A stretch of DNA of 64,000 nucleotides from Undaria pinnatifida (GCA_012845835.1 JABAKD010000011.1:7750381-7814380), one strand, 5' to 3'; shown: positions 47,301 through 59,735, counted from the first letter of the stretch. The notes: generated by a model from the sequence alone, not told the origin. Made by a program: numbers and translations.

Positions 47301-50300
47301 AAAACGAGAAAAAAAAACCGGCCCCTGACACAAAAACGAAAAGTGCTTTCCATTAAACATCTCCTTGGTCTATTAAGGGGATGTTACAAAATTTTATGGT
47401 AAAACACCAAAAATGAAAGTTCCAACCATGTTTGGCAATATTCTCAGCTTTCATGCGTGCTACGCGACACGATAGAGGGAGTCCTTTTTTGGGCGTTTTT
47501 TCGTCTGAACGACGGAGCTCCTTACCCGAAAAAGTCGTCGGAAACTTGACATTTCTTGTTTTTGGGCAAGGTGAGTGTTTTCGTCTTTATAAGTAGGCCA
47601 TTGAGTCTGTCCATCCAGTCGCACTTTCAGTTTGCTCGAAAGTCAGTTTTCGGGTGAGATGTAGAGCTCCTCAGACGCGTGCTACGATAGAAGTATCGCT
47701 TTTCGTGGAAACGGTTTCTGAATGACTTAAGACACTCCTTATCCCAAAGTCGTCGGGGAAAAAAAAAAATAATAGGCCATTTTTTTCGCCTGATTCCAGT
47801 CGTGTACCTAAGCCATGAGATTTTTCATCCGGTAGCAGCTTTTTTTTTGTTCCAAAATCAGTTTTTGCCTTAGAGAGGTCTTAAGCTCCCAAATTGAGGG
47901 GTAGTATTAGAAAAAAAGTCGTGCACTTCTATCGTAGCACGCGTCCTCACGTCGTTATGAGCCTCGGAAAAAAAATGGCGCACACCTCTAGCGTATGTCT
48001 TTAGCGGCCTCGTCAATAAGATTTTGTTTCGGGCCAAAAGTGCCACCCCATGCCGTAGTACTTACTCGTCGTCGTGAAAGAGGAGACAAGAACAAATACG
48101 TTTTTTTCAGGACAATGGGAGCACTACAAAACACTGCGGACCGATACCTGGCGCTCGTTACGTGTTCATCTCCCAAGGTCGTTTTCGCCTCCTCTCCTTG
48201 TTCCCTTTCTGCTTCTTTGATGTGCTTGCCGCCCGCAGTCCGGAAGTCGCTCACCCGACCGGGACCCTCGATCGCAAAGCAAAGGTTGCTGCTGAAAAGC
48301 GCGAGAACGATCGCCCACTCTTCCCCCTCAAGGTCGCTCCCTCCTCCTCCTCTTCCTCCTTCTCCCCCCCCTCCTTCTCCCCTCCCCCCTTCTCCGCCGT
48401 CATCCACCTTCCATGTTTCTGCCCGTTCCCTTTCTTCGTTGCTTTGAACGAACTTTGAGCCTTCCATGGCATGAGCAACATTACGAACGTCGGCTGGGAC
48501 GGTCGGCGCTGCAACATAGATGGTTCTGTCCTCTGAATTCGCCGGCGCAGCAGACGCAACCACAGCGGGCTTCTTCGAAGTTGTGACTGCAGGCGCTGCT
48601 GATGCCGTTGAGGACGTTGCCAATCGCGCGGTGTGGTCGTCATCTGGGGCGTTAATCCTCCTCATCTCAGCGATCTCTTGAAGCCCCGCCTCGGCCATTT
48701 CCACGGCTGCCTGTTCATGATGTGCGTTCCGAAACGTAGTTTGGTACACGCGACAGGGTCCGATGACTTATGAGGCTTACTGCAGTTCAGGTGGGTAATA
48801 GGCTGACGTTTTCCTAAACGGCACCTTTTGTCAGGTTCCCGGTGGGTCAATACCCCGCTAACACTTCGACAAATGCACGATGTTCGAGATTATTCGACGG
48901 GCTGACAAGTTGTTCAGTACAAACGCAAAACTTATTGTATATATTCCAACTACTGTCTGAAGTTCAACGCTTCTGGAGTAAGCACCATAATTTCATCCCC
49001 AACCTTTGATTCATACTTATGAATCCACGATCACGGGCCCAATCCCCCCACCCCCCCCACCCCACGCCCTTTTGGCCGAATCTTCACATTTAACCTTCGA
49101 GTGTCCGATCATACAGTGGACGAAACAACGATTGTTGGCTATGTGTTGCAGTTATTACCCTGTGCGTTAAGCTATAAAATATAAACGATGGCATTAAACA
49201 AAAACATATCATCGCACATTGAAAGCATCAGAGAGATGTACGAGCCAAGACGTGCTGAGTGCGCGCGCCTGCCCTCACCCCAGCACCCTCATCAGTGCTC
49301 TATTGGACTCCGACCTAGAGCTCCAGCTCGATGCTACGCATCTCAATGGTGTGCCGTCAAACTCTTTGTTTTTTTTTCACAAGTGTGCTCTACAGACGCT
49401 CGGTGCCACCTCTGCATCTCTTATCACAGAGACAGAGTCTCGGCTCGCACCATCCTTCGAGGTTATGAGCCTCGCCCTTTGCTCTAAACATCACATTTGC
49501 TTCTTATTCACAAGCGATAGCTTTACAGACACTTCGATGCCATCTCTGCATCTGTTATCGCAGAGACAGAGCCTCGACACGCATCGTCATTACAACCTCC
49601 CTGTGCCACCTTGAGAAGCTTTCGCCCTTCCGCCGCCTGAGCGGAATCTCGGTTTCCTTGCTCCACGAGCAGGACGCCAAGGTTATTCACCGTCACGGCG
49701 GCTCCTGGTGAACCTTTCCTACGCCTCTGTCTTAATGCGACTAGTCTTTTCCAGTACTGCTCCGCCTGGGTCTTTTCACTCTCTTGAGCAGCGGAACGAT
49801 ACCTGTTGTTGTTAGGGGATGCAAGCATCATTAGAAACTTGTTCCTATCAGATGACGTGCAGCATGAGCTTCAGCACCGATTATTCATCAAAACACGAGA
49901 AAAGAAGCCAACGGAAGCCCGTAAAAAGGAAAAGTATACACCAAGTCTACCGTCCTCCTGTATCTACTTCGGGGTTACCATAACCGATTATTCATTTGCG
50001 TATTTGGTTTATCGCCATTTTTTTTTCCCGTCTCAACCGTAAGACTCGCTTCCGTCAGCATTGGGCGGAGGATGACCCCTCCTGGGTGGCGTTAGCAGAC
50101 ACCGGTGTAGAGGCAGTCAATCGCGCGCGGGACTGGTTTTAATTGGCATGCTCACGTCCAAAAGTCCTGTTTTGGCTTCATAGAGAATTTGCGTCACGCG
50201 CAGAATCAAAAAGCAGCGTCGAGAGAACCATACCACACGTTGAAGACACGTTGTCCAGCTGAAAATCACCGCATCGTTAGCTCCACCCTTTAGATTGTAT

Positions 50301-53300
50301 AATAACATACTTTGACGACGCGCCAAGGCCTCTTAGGAAAATGCTGCAAATAAGCCGTTCGATCCTGTTTTCCTGGTGCACAACCCCCGCTCCTACCTGG
50401 GTATATCCCTCGATGTTGGAATTAAACTAACCATTATGTCTGTTTCATCCGACAATGCGCTACATCAGCTTCACCGTCACCATCGCTTGCTCAGATAAAG
50501 CGTTTTGGGACCAACGCCCTAATGGGTGGGGTGAACCGTAACCGGAGCGAGTCCGGTGGGAAGGCCGTTTTCTCACAGTTGGGGTTTGTGCTAGTGGGTG
50601 AACTTGCGCAAGTTCCCACACTACCCGCAAGGATGACCTTCCGGGTGGCTATTTCCACGGCGCGTGATCCCCAGGGTTCTGGTCGGGTCGACACACACGC
50701 AACCGTATACCGTGGCAGCTTGCGCTGCTGTCGCAGTACCGGTTACCGCCGGTAGGGACAGCCCGCGCTGTTGAGGACCAAAGGATACGCGATTGTGAAT
50801 GCAATCGAATTAAATAGGCACACGACGCGTGTGAAAATACGTGGGAAAGTGTGGTGAGCTTAAGCTTTTCTTTCTTTTTTTTTTTTCCCAACCCGCCGGA
50901 GGATTGAAAAAAAAAGAAAGATAGAAAGAAAGAAAGAAAGAAAGAAAAACCTTTCATTTTTTGCCCCTGCCGCAGTACGATTGATATTTTTTCTTTTGCC
51001 ATCCGACAAATTGCGCAACAACATGAGCTTCACAGCTTGGTCTCGGCCGTAAAGCATTCCTAGATCGGCTGCTTCTACGATACCCCCGCCCAAAAAAAAC
51101 AGCGATTTTCTTTAACGAACGAACGTTTCATGGCTGCTCGACACGAGGAAGGATGATATGAAAAATAAAATCTTCCTATATTTTCTTGTTCGCAAAGGAC
51201 TATCGAACGATGACGTCGGGGAGCCAAGGGCACCGCACCGTATTTCACGAGGTACGGCCGGGAGCTGGTTTCGAAACCGGCGATTTCGTTAAAGAAATGT
51301 TGGGGGGGGGCTCGATCGAAGAAGAAAACCAAGCGAAAGCAGTACGAAAAACGCCTACGCGTGACGTCTAGATCCTTTCTGGAATTAAGTACCTCATGGC
51401 TCTAGGATGAGGTACCGGCACCGCCACTGGGAAAGCTGGGAGTCGAAGAATGGGAAAAAAAATGTGAAGAACAGGCACGCTCTTTTGCGTCTCCTGTAGG
51501 CATTACGTTTTAAAGACAGATCACGAATACCTGGCCCAGCAGCTGCCGGCCAGTTACTAGCAAAAGCACAAGGTCTGTTTGTGCATTCTACCATTCTGCC
51601 AGCGCCGTCCCGTGCTGTATCCACCTGGCACTGCCGCTGACGCGATCATCTAAACGCTGCCAATGCTGTTGCAATCAATGTCAGTTCTTTAACCACACAG
51701 TCTGAACCGAAACGCCCACGTGATTGTTTATCGCAACAAAAGACATATTATTCTTGGTTCGGTTTCCGACTCTAATAATCCTCTCTCTTTATATTTTTCG
51801 TATCGTTTCGGATGTTCACCTGGCGCTCAAGCCCCGTTCGTAGAGATCGATTTCCTCCTTTAGTCTCTCCTCCTCTTTCACCCTTTGCTTTTCGGCTCTC
51901 TTTCGCTCCCGCTCCTCTTTGTCGAGCCGCTGTGCGAATAAACAAACACGTTCGGACGACCAGCTTAACACAAATGTGGTCCTGCACGTTACCGGCTCGA
52001 TTCTGAATCGAGGGCTTCAACAACAGCTTCCATGTACTCCCTCTATGGAAGCACGCGGAAGCTTCCACAAACTTTCATCTCTACTTCCTCCACAGAAGTA
52101 CATGAAATCTTCCACCAGCTTCCATCTTCTTCCGTGGCAGTAGACTGAAGCTTCCATAGAACAGAGGCTTCCGCCTACTTCCATGGAAATACAAGGAAGC
52201 TTCCACGAGCTTCCACTCGATAATAAGATAGTGAAGAGCGGAAGACCGAGTGGTCCCGTTAAACTGTTATTTTCAAGCACGAAACGGTTTCGAGTGGAAA
52301 ACGCGGCACTAGTTAACTAGTTAACCCTGTCAGTCCGCGAAATTGATTCACTCTCACTTTGGGGTTCGTGAGGGCGTCGGATGCAGCGGACAGCAGCGGC
52401 AGGCAAGTAGAAATGACTACGAGGTGATTTTTGTGAGTCAAGGTTACCAGCCAGCATCACCAAAAAAACTGATTTCCAAAATCCACGATTTGATACGTTT
52501 GCGGGTTGGTATGTATTACCATATCTACAGCACGTAAAAACGGCTTCCACCTAAAGTTTAGCTGGGGTATTTCGCCGCTCTTTTGACGCACTGTGCGTAC
52601 GTACGTACTCGAAAAATTGCGGACAGAGAAAATTCGTCGCCGTTTGAGGTAGTCATGTATTGGTTGGTCTAGAAAAAAGGTCAAAAAAAGGGCGAAAAAA
52701 CCTGAAAAAAATCTCTGAATTCTTCAAAAGATCATCATTTTTTTTTTTTCATTCGAGAAAAGTGGATCTTCCGTGTAAAATTATCTTGACTCTATTTCCA
52801 AGTCGTTTGTATTTTTTTGGCAAAAACGCCCGCTCGCGCCTACGTGATAAAAACATCCCTCAGGGATCCCTCCGTGGCCTTAATAAGGAACTACTTCCTC
52901 GCCTGCCGCTCCTTCGCTCCTTCCATCAAACTGCTTGGAACTAGTGTGGGATTGGCGGTCGTCGGGGGACATGCTGTGTAGTGTCCCCAGGAATCCTAGT
53001 TGGCTGTTGGCTGGATGCATGTCTCGTTTGTTTGCAAGTGCAAAAGGGCTGACTGTATGTACACATTTTTTACGTGCCTCTCCTTAGTTTGATCTGTCGA
53101 ACAGCTTGGAATTGATGTGTCCATCAAACTAGATGGGACTACAGGCATACACATAGATGGAGTAAAATGGTTAGCAAGGAATTACCTCTCGCTTGCCCTT
53201 CCTTCGCTCCCATCTATGAAACCACTTGGAAATCATGTGAGTATGTGGTTCGTCAGGGGACATTCCGGGTATGTCCCCGGGTTTCATGGTGGGATGAATC

Positions 53301-56300
53301 TAGATTGTGTTTGTTTGCAAGGGTAAAAATTGGTCGACGAGGAATTCCGGCCGGCCTGCCTCTCCTTCGCTCGATCTATCTAACTACTTGGCATTAGCGT
53401 GTCTATCAAACAACTTGGAATACCTGTGCCTGCCATGAAACTATGTGAAATTAGTGTGTGTTTTTTCAGGGGTGCAAAAAAGGGCCAACGAGGAATAATG
53501 TCTTGCCTGTCGCTCCTTGGCGCGATCTATCTCGTCTAGTGCCACTTTCCGGCGCATTTCTGCGCGGGCTTCCCTGCTTTCCTCCTCAAAGCGTCCCGCC
53601 ATCGGCTCCCCTACCCCCGCTGGCAGGAGCGAAAAAATCGGGAAACCCGTCACTTGAAGCCGGGCGGTAACCTTGCCGAACAAAGCGCACATGAGAGGGG
53701 GGGGGGTGTTATGGTATTTCCCTGAGAAGCTTGTGAAGGCTTAGGATACGGGGCACAGCAGTGCAAGATTTAAGAGTATATGGGATAAGGGGGTGGCGTA
53801 TGACCAGGAAGGCATGTACGTACAGGAAAACAGGGGAAGGATATAGCAAGAATTTGGTTCTCTTTCGTTCAGCCCCTTCCGTGGGCGAGGCGAAGGACGA
53901 TAAAGAAGAGCTTCTGTATAGGAGGATACCCAAGTGAGCAGCTCCACGGGGGCACCCTGCGGGAAGGTAAGCGATCCGACGCAGGGAGGGAGCGGAAAGG
54001 GGCGTTAGAATTATACGTAGAACATCCACAATAACGAACAATAATAAAAACAAAAAGACTACCGTTCATCGACGACGTTATCCGCCTTGACCAAAATGGA
54101 GCATGGATGGGTAGCAGCACCGCGACATTGCTTTTGGACTGGCATCAGTGCATGTATGTGCGCGACAAAACAAGGTCTGCGTTACCTTTGACGTTCCGAC
54201 GCCGATGGTAGCCACCCCTTCCAGACTAGAACGAACAGCATCGTAGGCGCGCACTCCACGGGCAACCGCCGCCGAAGTAGCCGCCTACGCATAAGGCGGC
54301 AGTCACCGACTTAATATCAGAAAAAACTGTAATTTTGCGGGATGGCACCTTATAAACTCCGGATGTAAAATGTGTGGGGGGGGAATTCATGCATCAATTG
54401 TCTGTTTCGTTCGGGGGGGGGGGGGGGGGGGGGGGGGGGGGTAATGGAGACAACGGGCGTTGGCTGGAATAAACTGTATATCATATTAACACACCAACGG
54501 TCTTTATATTGACGACCAAAATGGCACCTCGTACGTCCTCCGTTTTTATTGTTTCAATTATGACGGGTTTGTACGCTACGTTAGCCGTTGAATCTACGTA
54601 ACCGACGTACCGCGGGGCACACTCAGTTAGCGTGCTCTGAGATAACCGTGTCTTGGCAAAAATATGAGAGCGATTGAGCAGAGAGAGCGACGATTGTTTT
54701 ATGTAACGAAAGGGAACCCGACCGTCTTTGTTACCCGTATGGCATCGACGTTGTTTCCGTCAGTGGAGTTTCCATTGGTGCATGGCGCAAATCACACGTT
54801 GGAAATAGGGTGCCCTTGAGCTTCATGCTTGCTGTTGATTGTGCTTGGATGTGATACTGCCACGACAGCGGTTATGTTATTCTGGGGAGTTTCAATGCGA
54901 GGTTGGCTTCATCGCAGCGGGATATTGAGATGTGGGGAATTGCGTCATGAATGTGGCGCAGCACTCGCGCTCTATTTTTATTATGTCTACACGGACGCTC
55001 GAGTCGAACGCTTGAAAAAAACACATTATCTTTTTTTCTATCTGCTGGTAACTCCGCCACCGCAGCATCGTCTGCCACGAGGAAATCCTCGCTACGCTTC
55101 GAGGATCAAGTAAGCACACACCCTTCCGCCGGAGGACTAAACATACGAATGAATAAATAAAATTTGTGCCGTGTCCCGGTTACCGTGTTTAAACCGACCT
55201 GAAGGCGTTCTTGTATCCCCCTCGCCTTCTCCTCGGCCACACCTAGATCCTTCCTCACGTCCGACTCGATCTGACGTTTAATAACCGGCAACAAGGAAGG
55301 GTAACAATAGCAGCGTTTAGAAGGTGGTACCAAGGAGAGTCAGTCATGTGCGGGCATAGAACCCGTGCTTTCGTCGTGAAAAAGGCACACGTCCTAACCA
55401 TTTGTTAGACGAAAATTACCTCCTGGATTGAAAAGACTTGAAGCGAGAAAGCTTCGAAAATTAGAGATATTCAAGTGATAACTGCTCTTTGGGCCTGGAT
55501 CAAAGACTTGAACCGAGCTAACCTGAAAAATGGTGACATTCAAGTAATAACAGCAGCTGTTTCGGTCTGGATCAAACTGAACGATCGCCGTCAAGCCCAA
55601 CATGAGGCGTTCGCGCAAGAGCGGCGCGGAAGCTCCGACTGTTTAGGAATCAAAAGACATAGCTGCACACGGGAAGGAGCGATAACAACGGCGCTCAACA
55701 GACTGTCATGCTACGACACGGATCAACACCAAAGACGGACACATCTCGCCTAGGCTAATGAACACAGACAATCCATAGCGAGAGTAAGGTGCGATTGTCG
55801 AGCGTTAAAACACCTTGATCTATCTATCTATGTGTATGTAAGCCGTTCAATGTACAATGCATTTGATCGAACTCAAAGCTGATGTTTTAAAAACCATTTT
55901 ATAAAATGTTTCCGGGTAAAGCTTGAGCAGGAAGCAGGCATAGAAGGGAGTTAGATTTTTGTGCATAGTTTTCCTTTAGTTTCCGAGATTTTTCTTCTTT
56001 CGGGAACGTTGAGAGTGATCAACGTTGAAAGTTCATACATACGGTACATTTATTTTCGGATGGCGAACACAAAAAAATAATAATAATGATAACAATAATA
56101 GTAATAACCCCGCGAACGTGAGTGAGTGCAAGTTTCGAGCGCTAAATACGCACTGCTCATTCCTCCTCCTCCCCGATACGTTACAAAGGCCGTTCGATGT
56201 AGAAATTCTCCCTGAGAGTCTTCATGTCGCTTGACATGACCTGCCTGTGCTTGACACGATGGCCTCTTCAGGTCGCTGTGATTAAAAATAATTCCATAGG

Positions 56301-57881
56301 TCGCTGGTGCGCTCGGAAAGGCTCTAGGTCGCTGTGCTATGGTGGCTGGCGAGGCTGTGCACTCGAGTGACCAGATCACCAGCGTGGGACAAAATAAAAA
56401 ACCCAAAGGGGCGAACCTTTGAAGGGAGCCCTGAGGATAACATCGCTCTCAATGCTTTCGCTTTTTCCACGGCCGCCTCCATGTCTCCTAGCGCACCCGC
56501 CTCCACTACTACATCCTCCAGATCCAATTTTTGTCCCTGCTTTCGTTGTAAAATGCAGAGAAAAATGTGCCAATATATGCGGTATGCATAAGAGGGGGGG
56601 GGCGCTCAATGCCGATGCAACCCCAAACTTGACATCGCGTAAAATCAAACAGGGGAGAGCATCATAGGGTCAAATCACAACAAGCAAAAAACAAACAGCG
56701 CAAGCTTGCACGTAGAACAAGCAAATGAATCAGATCAAATCCAGAGCTGCACGCCCGTGGGTCGCTCGGATGTCACGTGACCGCCGAACATATTTTATAA
56801 AAACTATTTCAAAGACGAAAGCTGTGAGGTCGTATTTCATAAAACTATTTTGAACACGTCAGCCGTGAGGTCGAAACATTCAAGGGCCGATACTCATACT
56901 TGCAAAGCTGCGTGATACACCGGCCGCTCGTTTGTACAGATGTAGTATCCATTGAACACACAGTAGTAATCACTGAGTCCTACGGATACTGTCGCGGTGA
57001 ACATCAACAACAAAATGCTGCCCGTAAAAGTAATGGTAGCGACTACAAGTAATTCGACTCAAGGTATTATAGTGAGTTGCTATGATTCATAATGTTTCAG
57101 TGTTACTAGCAACATAATAAATACATAGCAGGTACAATAGTAACTTATCGATAGTAACCACAATACGTGTAAAACCACAAATTGTTGGCATCAAACTTGC
57201 AGTAAACCGTGGAAACAACACCAGTACTACAGATGGCATTACGCGCGAGACAGCAGCATCCCATACAGCACAAACGATACAACATTTTCACACGAATGTT
57301 TTACGTACTATTAATAAGTCGTTTCTCTTGTAAGCACAAATCTGAGCAGAGCAAAACAGCATTAACATAAATACTTTTTTTACATGTGTAGACAACGTTA
57401 TCAACGTGTGCTGTCAAGTCACCTCCCCGTCCATGATGTCGTCTTCCTCGTCCATGTGTTTATCGTTTTCGCCCGCCGGGTGTTCGCCGCGTCTCCCCCA
57501 CCCGTAGCCTTCCCCTTGCTCCACGGCACCATTACTATGTCTTGCCTCGTTTACTTCCGCGCCCTCTTCCGATTTTTCCCCACCCCCTTCATGAGCAGAA
57601 AATTGTGAACTGTCACCATGGATTTGTTGTTTTTGTCGGGGTTTCCTTTCGTCGTCGAGGGCGTTTCCTCCTGTGCCCCTAACACCGCCTTCGGAATTGC
57701 CGCCGCGGGCGGTTTCAGGAGGCTCAGACGCCGGGGCCATTAAGGTAGGACTGCGCTGACAATCGTTTCCCCTCGATGGCGACTGTGAGTGAGGTTTCAC
57801 GGGGGGTATAGGTTGCCCCGTTCTCGTCGCCTGTCCTCTGGGTGTTACGTTTTCTCGAGCTGCTGGTACCGTTGTTGCTGC

Positions 57882-57918
<37 letters not shown>

Positions 57919-58969
57919 GCTGCTGTCGCTGTTGTTGTTAGTGCTGGTGTTGCTGTTGTTGTTAGTGCTGGTGTTGCTGCTGTTGCCGTTGTTTCCGTTG
58001 CTCTTGCTGCTGTTGTTGCCGTTGCCGTTGCCCTTGCCGTTGCCGTTGCCGTTGCTGTTGCTGTTGCTGTTCCAGCTGCTGTTGTCGCTGCTCCCGCCGT
58101 CGTTGTTGCGGTTGCTGCTGTCGCTGCAGTGACAAAAGTGTCGAGGCTGTGGTTGTCTCCTTCTATGGTCGTGGCAGCAGCGGACAGAACGTTCACCTTA
58201 TCTCCCCCTGGAAGATACCACCCCGATGGCGCGCCTGCCCACCTCACCCCAAGCCTCGCCGCGGCTGCGTCCCTAAAGATCGGGACAACCTTTCGAACAT
58301 TTTGTGTAGCGGGAGTAGAGGGTTGCAGTTTTTGGCTGATTAGTCGCTGATAAAAAGCCTCTGAATATTTGGAGGGGGGAGGAAGGGGGTGGTAAACGAT
58401 TATAGCTCTATCTAGGTCGTTTAGACTAGTCAATGCCAAAAGCTCACCAGGCAGAATATTTCGGGAGGCGGTGGGAACAAGGGGCTGCAGTTCTAGGCCT
58501 TTTAGTCACTTACGAAAACATGGCTAATAATGTCGGCAATTAGAGCAGCTCCGGCGGCCATGCGCTCCATCCCCGCAGGAGTCGGGAGAGGGCAAACAGT
58601 AGGTTCGTGTCGCGGTAGGTAGCGTGGGGATCCACCTGTCTGAGCGATTTTTTTTTTTTTCTGAGGTTCCTTGCTCGAAGAGTTTAATGCCTTACTCAGA
58701 AAGTGGGACACATGAAAACTGGAAGCTTGTTTCTGCTCATCCCATTTACGACGTTCGCGCTTTTCCTTTCTTATTCTCCCTCCCTTGGCTTAACCCATAG
58801 CGAGGGTCAGGTAGCGGGCTGTTCTTCATCCCCCCTCCTCGCCACGCTACGTGCGTTCATTCTTACCGCGAGAAGACTGCCAGCCCCTTTCTTCCTTCGT
58901 CGAACTCGCGTCGGATCGCGTGCCTACCCCCGCGCTGCTGGGCGCTCTCAGCAACAATTGAGTCCTCAT
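44305..58969 (-). CDS. 12-exon gene for a coiled-coil/TPR-like protein of unknown function
   Basis: Exons in transcript order: 58969-58867, 58635-58514, 58346-57423, 56536-56417, 55270-55199, 54284-54186, 53671-53507, 51929-51820, 49802-49610, 48710-48148, 45794-45420, 44689-44305. Phases agree at every junction and give 1076 residues from ATG 58967-58969 to a TGA at 44305-44307. The start MRTQLLLRAPSS is basic and hydrophobic and could be an organelle presequence. Residues 76-383 are Ala/Thr-rich with a poly-Thr run from a microsatellite. About 384-572 are charged and helical (KEERERKRAEKQRVKEEE), coiled-coil-like. About 607-636 (AVTVNNLGVLLVEQGN) resemble one TPR helix pair. Residues ~637-824 are Gly/Glu-rich and the C-terminus is basic. 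The intron after exon 7 appears to use a GC donor (CAG/GCAAGA). Exon 10's 3' border and exon 7's acceptor are the least certain. No family recognised. Confidence 0.7.
44820..44935 (-). repeat. Degenerate duplicate of the start of exon 12
   Basis: A GGCAGAAAG...CAGGAGAG...CGCCGCAAGGAGTGCCAGCG series repeats 44610-44690 with indels, including the acceptor-like CAG region. The indels shift the frame, so it is probably a dead duplicated exon within the last intron. Confidence 0.5.
45895..46090 (+). repeat. Dispersed repeat family E, copy 1
   Basis: Lies in intron 10 of the minus-strand gene. Blocks AGATTCTAAGAA, TTCTGAGCTCCTA, ACTCGTTCGCGCAA and CGCTAGCCCT recur in order at 46880-47100 and 61075-61245. 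Shorter inverse fragments are at about 31415-31475 and 42755-42810. Confidence 0.55.
46880..47100 (+). repeat. Dispersed repeat family E, copy 2
   Basis: Contains the TGAGCTCCTAACGTGA, CACCCGAAACGTGACTTC, GCTCGTTCGCGCAA and CGCTAGCCCTA blocks. No ORF. Confidence 0.55.
47674..47945 (+). mobile_element. MITE family A, copy in intron 10 of the minus-strand gene
   Basis: A 272-bp copy with clean ends GACGCGTGCTACGATAGAAG and TTCTATCGTAGCACGCGTC. A truncated second copy lies just left at about 47456-47545 (GCGTGCTACG..GATAGAGG and the CGACGGAGCTCCTTA block). Confidence 0.8.
51085..51310 (-). repeat. Dispersed repeat family D, inverted copy
   Basis: Complement of blocks in 30345-30690: GCTCGACACGAGGA, CGATGACGTCGGGG, GGTTTCGAAACCGGCGATTTCG, ending at a G-run. 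It lies in intron 8 of the minus-strand gene. Confidence 0.55.
52018..52215. repeat. Cluster of GGAAGCTTCC / CTTCCA motifs
   Basis: In about 200 bp, CTTCC(A) or its complement GGAAG occurs well over ten times, several times as the palindrome GGAAGCTTCCA. Many hairpins are possible. It lies in intron 7 of the minus-strand gene. Confidence 0.6.
52860..53400 (-). repeat. Three degenerate copies of the end of exon 7
   Basis: At about 52866-52935, 53165-53235 and 53330-53395 the minus strand repeats a GATAGATCG..CGAAGGAG..GGCAGGC series like the exon 7 end at 53507-53560 (EIDRAKERQ coding). Each is followed by similar intron sequence (ATTCCTCGT). They look like tandem duplication of the exon-intron junction, now decayed. 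Confidence 0.5.
54413..54441 (+). repeat. 29-bp uninterrupted poly-G
   Basis: The longest of many G or C runs in the window. It lies in intron 5 of the minus-strand gene, 129 bp upstream of exon 6 on the minus strand, where it reads as poly-C. Confidence 0.9.
55325..55412 (-). tRNA. tRNA-Glu-like pseudogene or SINE head
   Basis: The minus strand reads GTCTAACAAATGGTTAGGAC (D-arm-like), then GCCTTTTTCAC (possible anticodon loop), then CGGGTTCTATGCCCG (T-arm-like). The order and spacing resemble tRNA-Glu, but the acceptor ends do not pair and the B-box is altered. It is not expected to be a functional tRNA. Confidence 0.3.
56790..57020 (+). repeat. Dispersed repeat family C, copy 2
   Basis: Contains ACGTCAGCCGTGAGGTCG, GGGCCGATACTCATACTTGC, AAAGCTGCGTGATACACCGG and GATGTAGTAT. 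Best preserved of the three copies. It lies in intron 3 of the minus-strand gene; the ACGTCAGCCGTGAGGTCG-like start is itself partly duplicated at ~56815. Confidence 0.5.
57870..57918 (-). repeat. Coding (TTG/CAA)n microsatellite
   Basis: Lies within exon 3 of the minus-strand gene, translated as a poly-Thr run. The flanking 57920-58130 is a longer degenerate TTG/CTG region coding for Ala/Thr. It is kept in frame. Confidence 0.8.
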
Positions 58970-59075
58970 CTGTTTCTTGTTGTATTTTTGCACGAAAACT
59001 CAAAAGTCCGACCCACGTGGGATGAAACCCCAGAACCACCTGACCACCGGGGCGACCGGTATTTCAACCCCAGAC

Positions 59076-59390
59076 TCGTGTGACGAGAGAGGTATACCGC
59101 TTTTTGGCTTTTGTGTTTTCTCAATGACGGGGCTCCTTAACCTACTAATACTATACTATACTAATATACTAATACTATCGTCGGAAAATAAATAAATAAT
59201 AGGGCCACTTTTTTTGTGTTTCCACTTTTCTTGTGTTTGCATAATTTTCTCGTCGTCGTGTACCTAGGCCATGGGGTGTTTTCATCCGGTATGTACCTGG
59301 TAGCAGTTATAGTTTTCCTCCACAAATCAGATTTGTAGGGAGAGGAAACAAAAAAAGAAGTATTAGTGCGCCTCTATCGTGATACGCTTC
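59076..59390 (+). mobile_element. MITE family A, copy upstream of the minus-strand gene
   Basis: Body blocks TTCTCAATGACGGGGCTCCTTAACCT, CCATGGGGTGTTTTCATCCGG and CCTCTATCGTGATACGC match the other copies, with eroded ends. It lies 107 bp upstream of the minus-strand gene's ATG and so within its probable promoter. Confidence 0.6.
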
Positions 59391-59544
59391 CCCACTGCTG
59401 AAACAATCCCGTAGCCTATCTATGCATACTCAACGAGCGAACAGTGTTCCAGCGACATCGATTCGGTAGATCCTTCGCATTGAGCCCTGTGCGAGGCAAG
59501 AGCTCTTAGGCCTGAAAGTGCCAAACTTTGTACAAATTTTGTAC

Positions 59545-59735
59545 AACTATTCTTAAACACCGTCAGCTGTTGTTGGGCTCGACAAATTTCAGGGTCGGTT
59601 TATATATTGCTGATCTTTGCAAAGCTGCGTGGTGCACCGGCCGCTTGCGTTTATTTACGGGTGTACATGTAGTGTACCCTTTGAATACGCATGACTCCTA
59701 TCTCGATGTTTGCATTCAACAACAAAATGTCATCC
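59545..59735 (+). repeat. Dispersed repeat family C, copy 3
   Basis: Shares CCGTCAGCTGTTG, TTGCAAAGCTGCGTGGTGCACCGG, CATGTAGTGTA and the end CAACAACAAAATG with 56790-57020. Confidence 0.5.
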
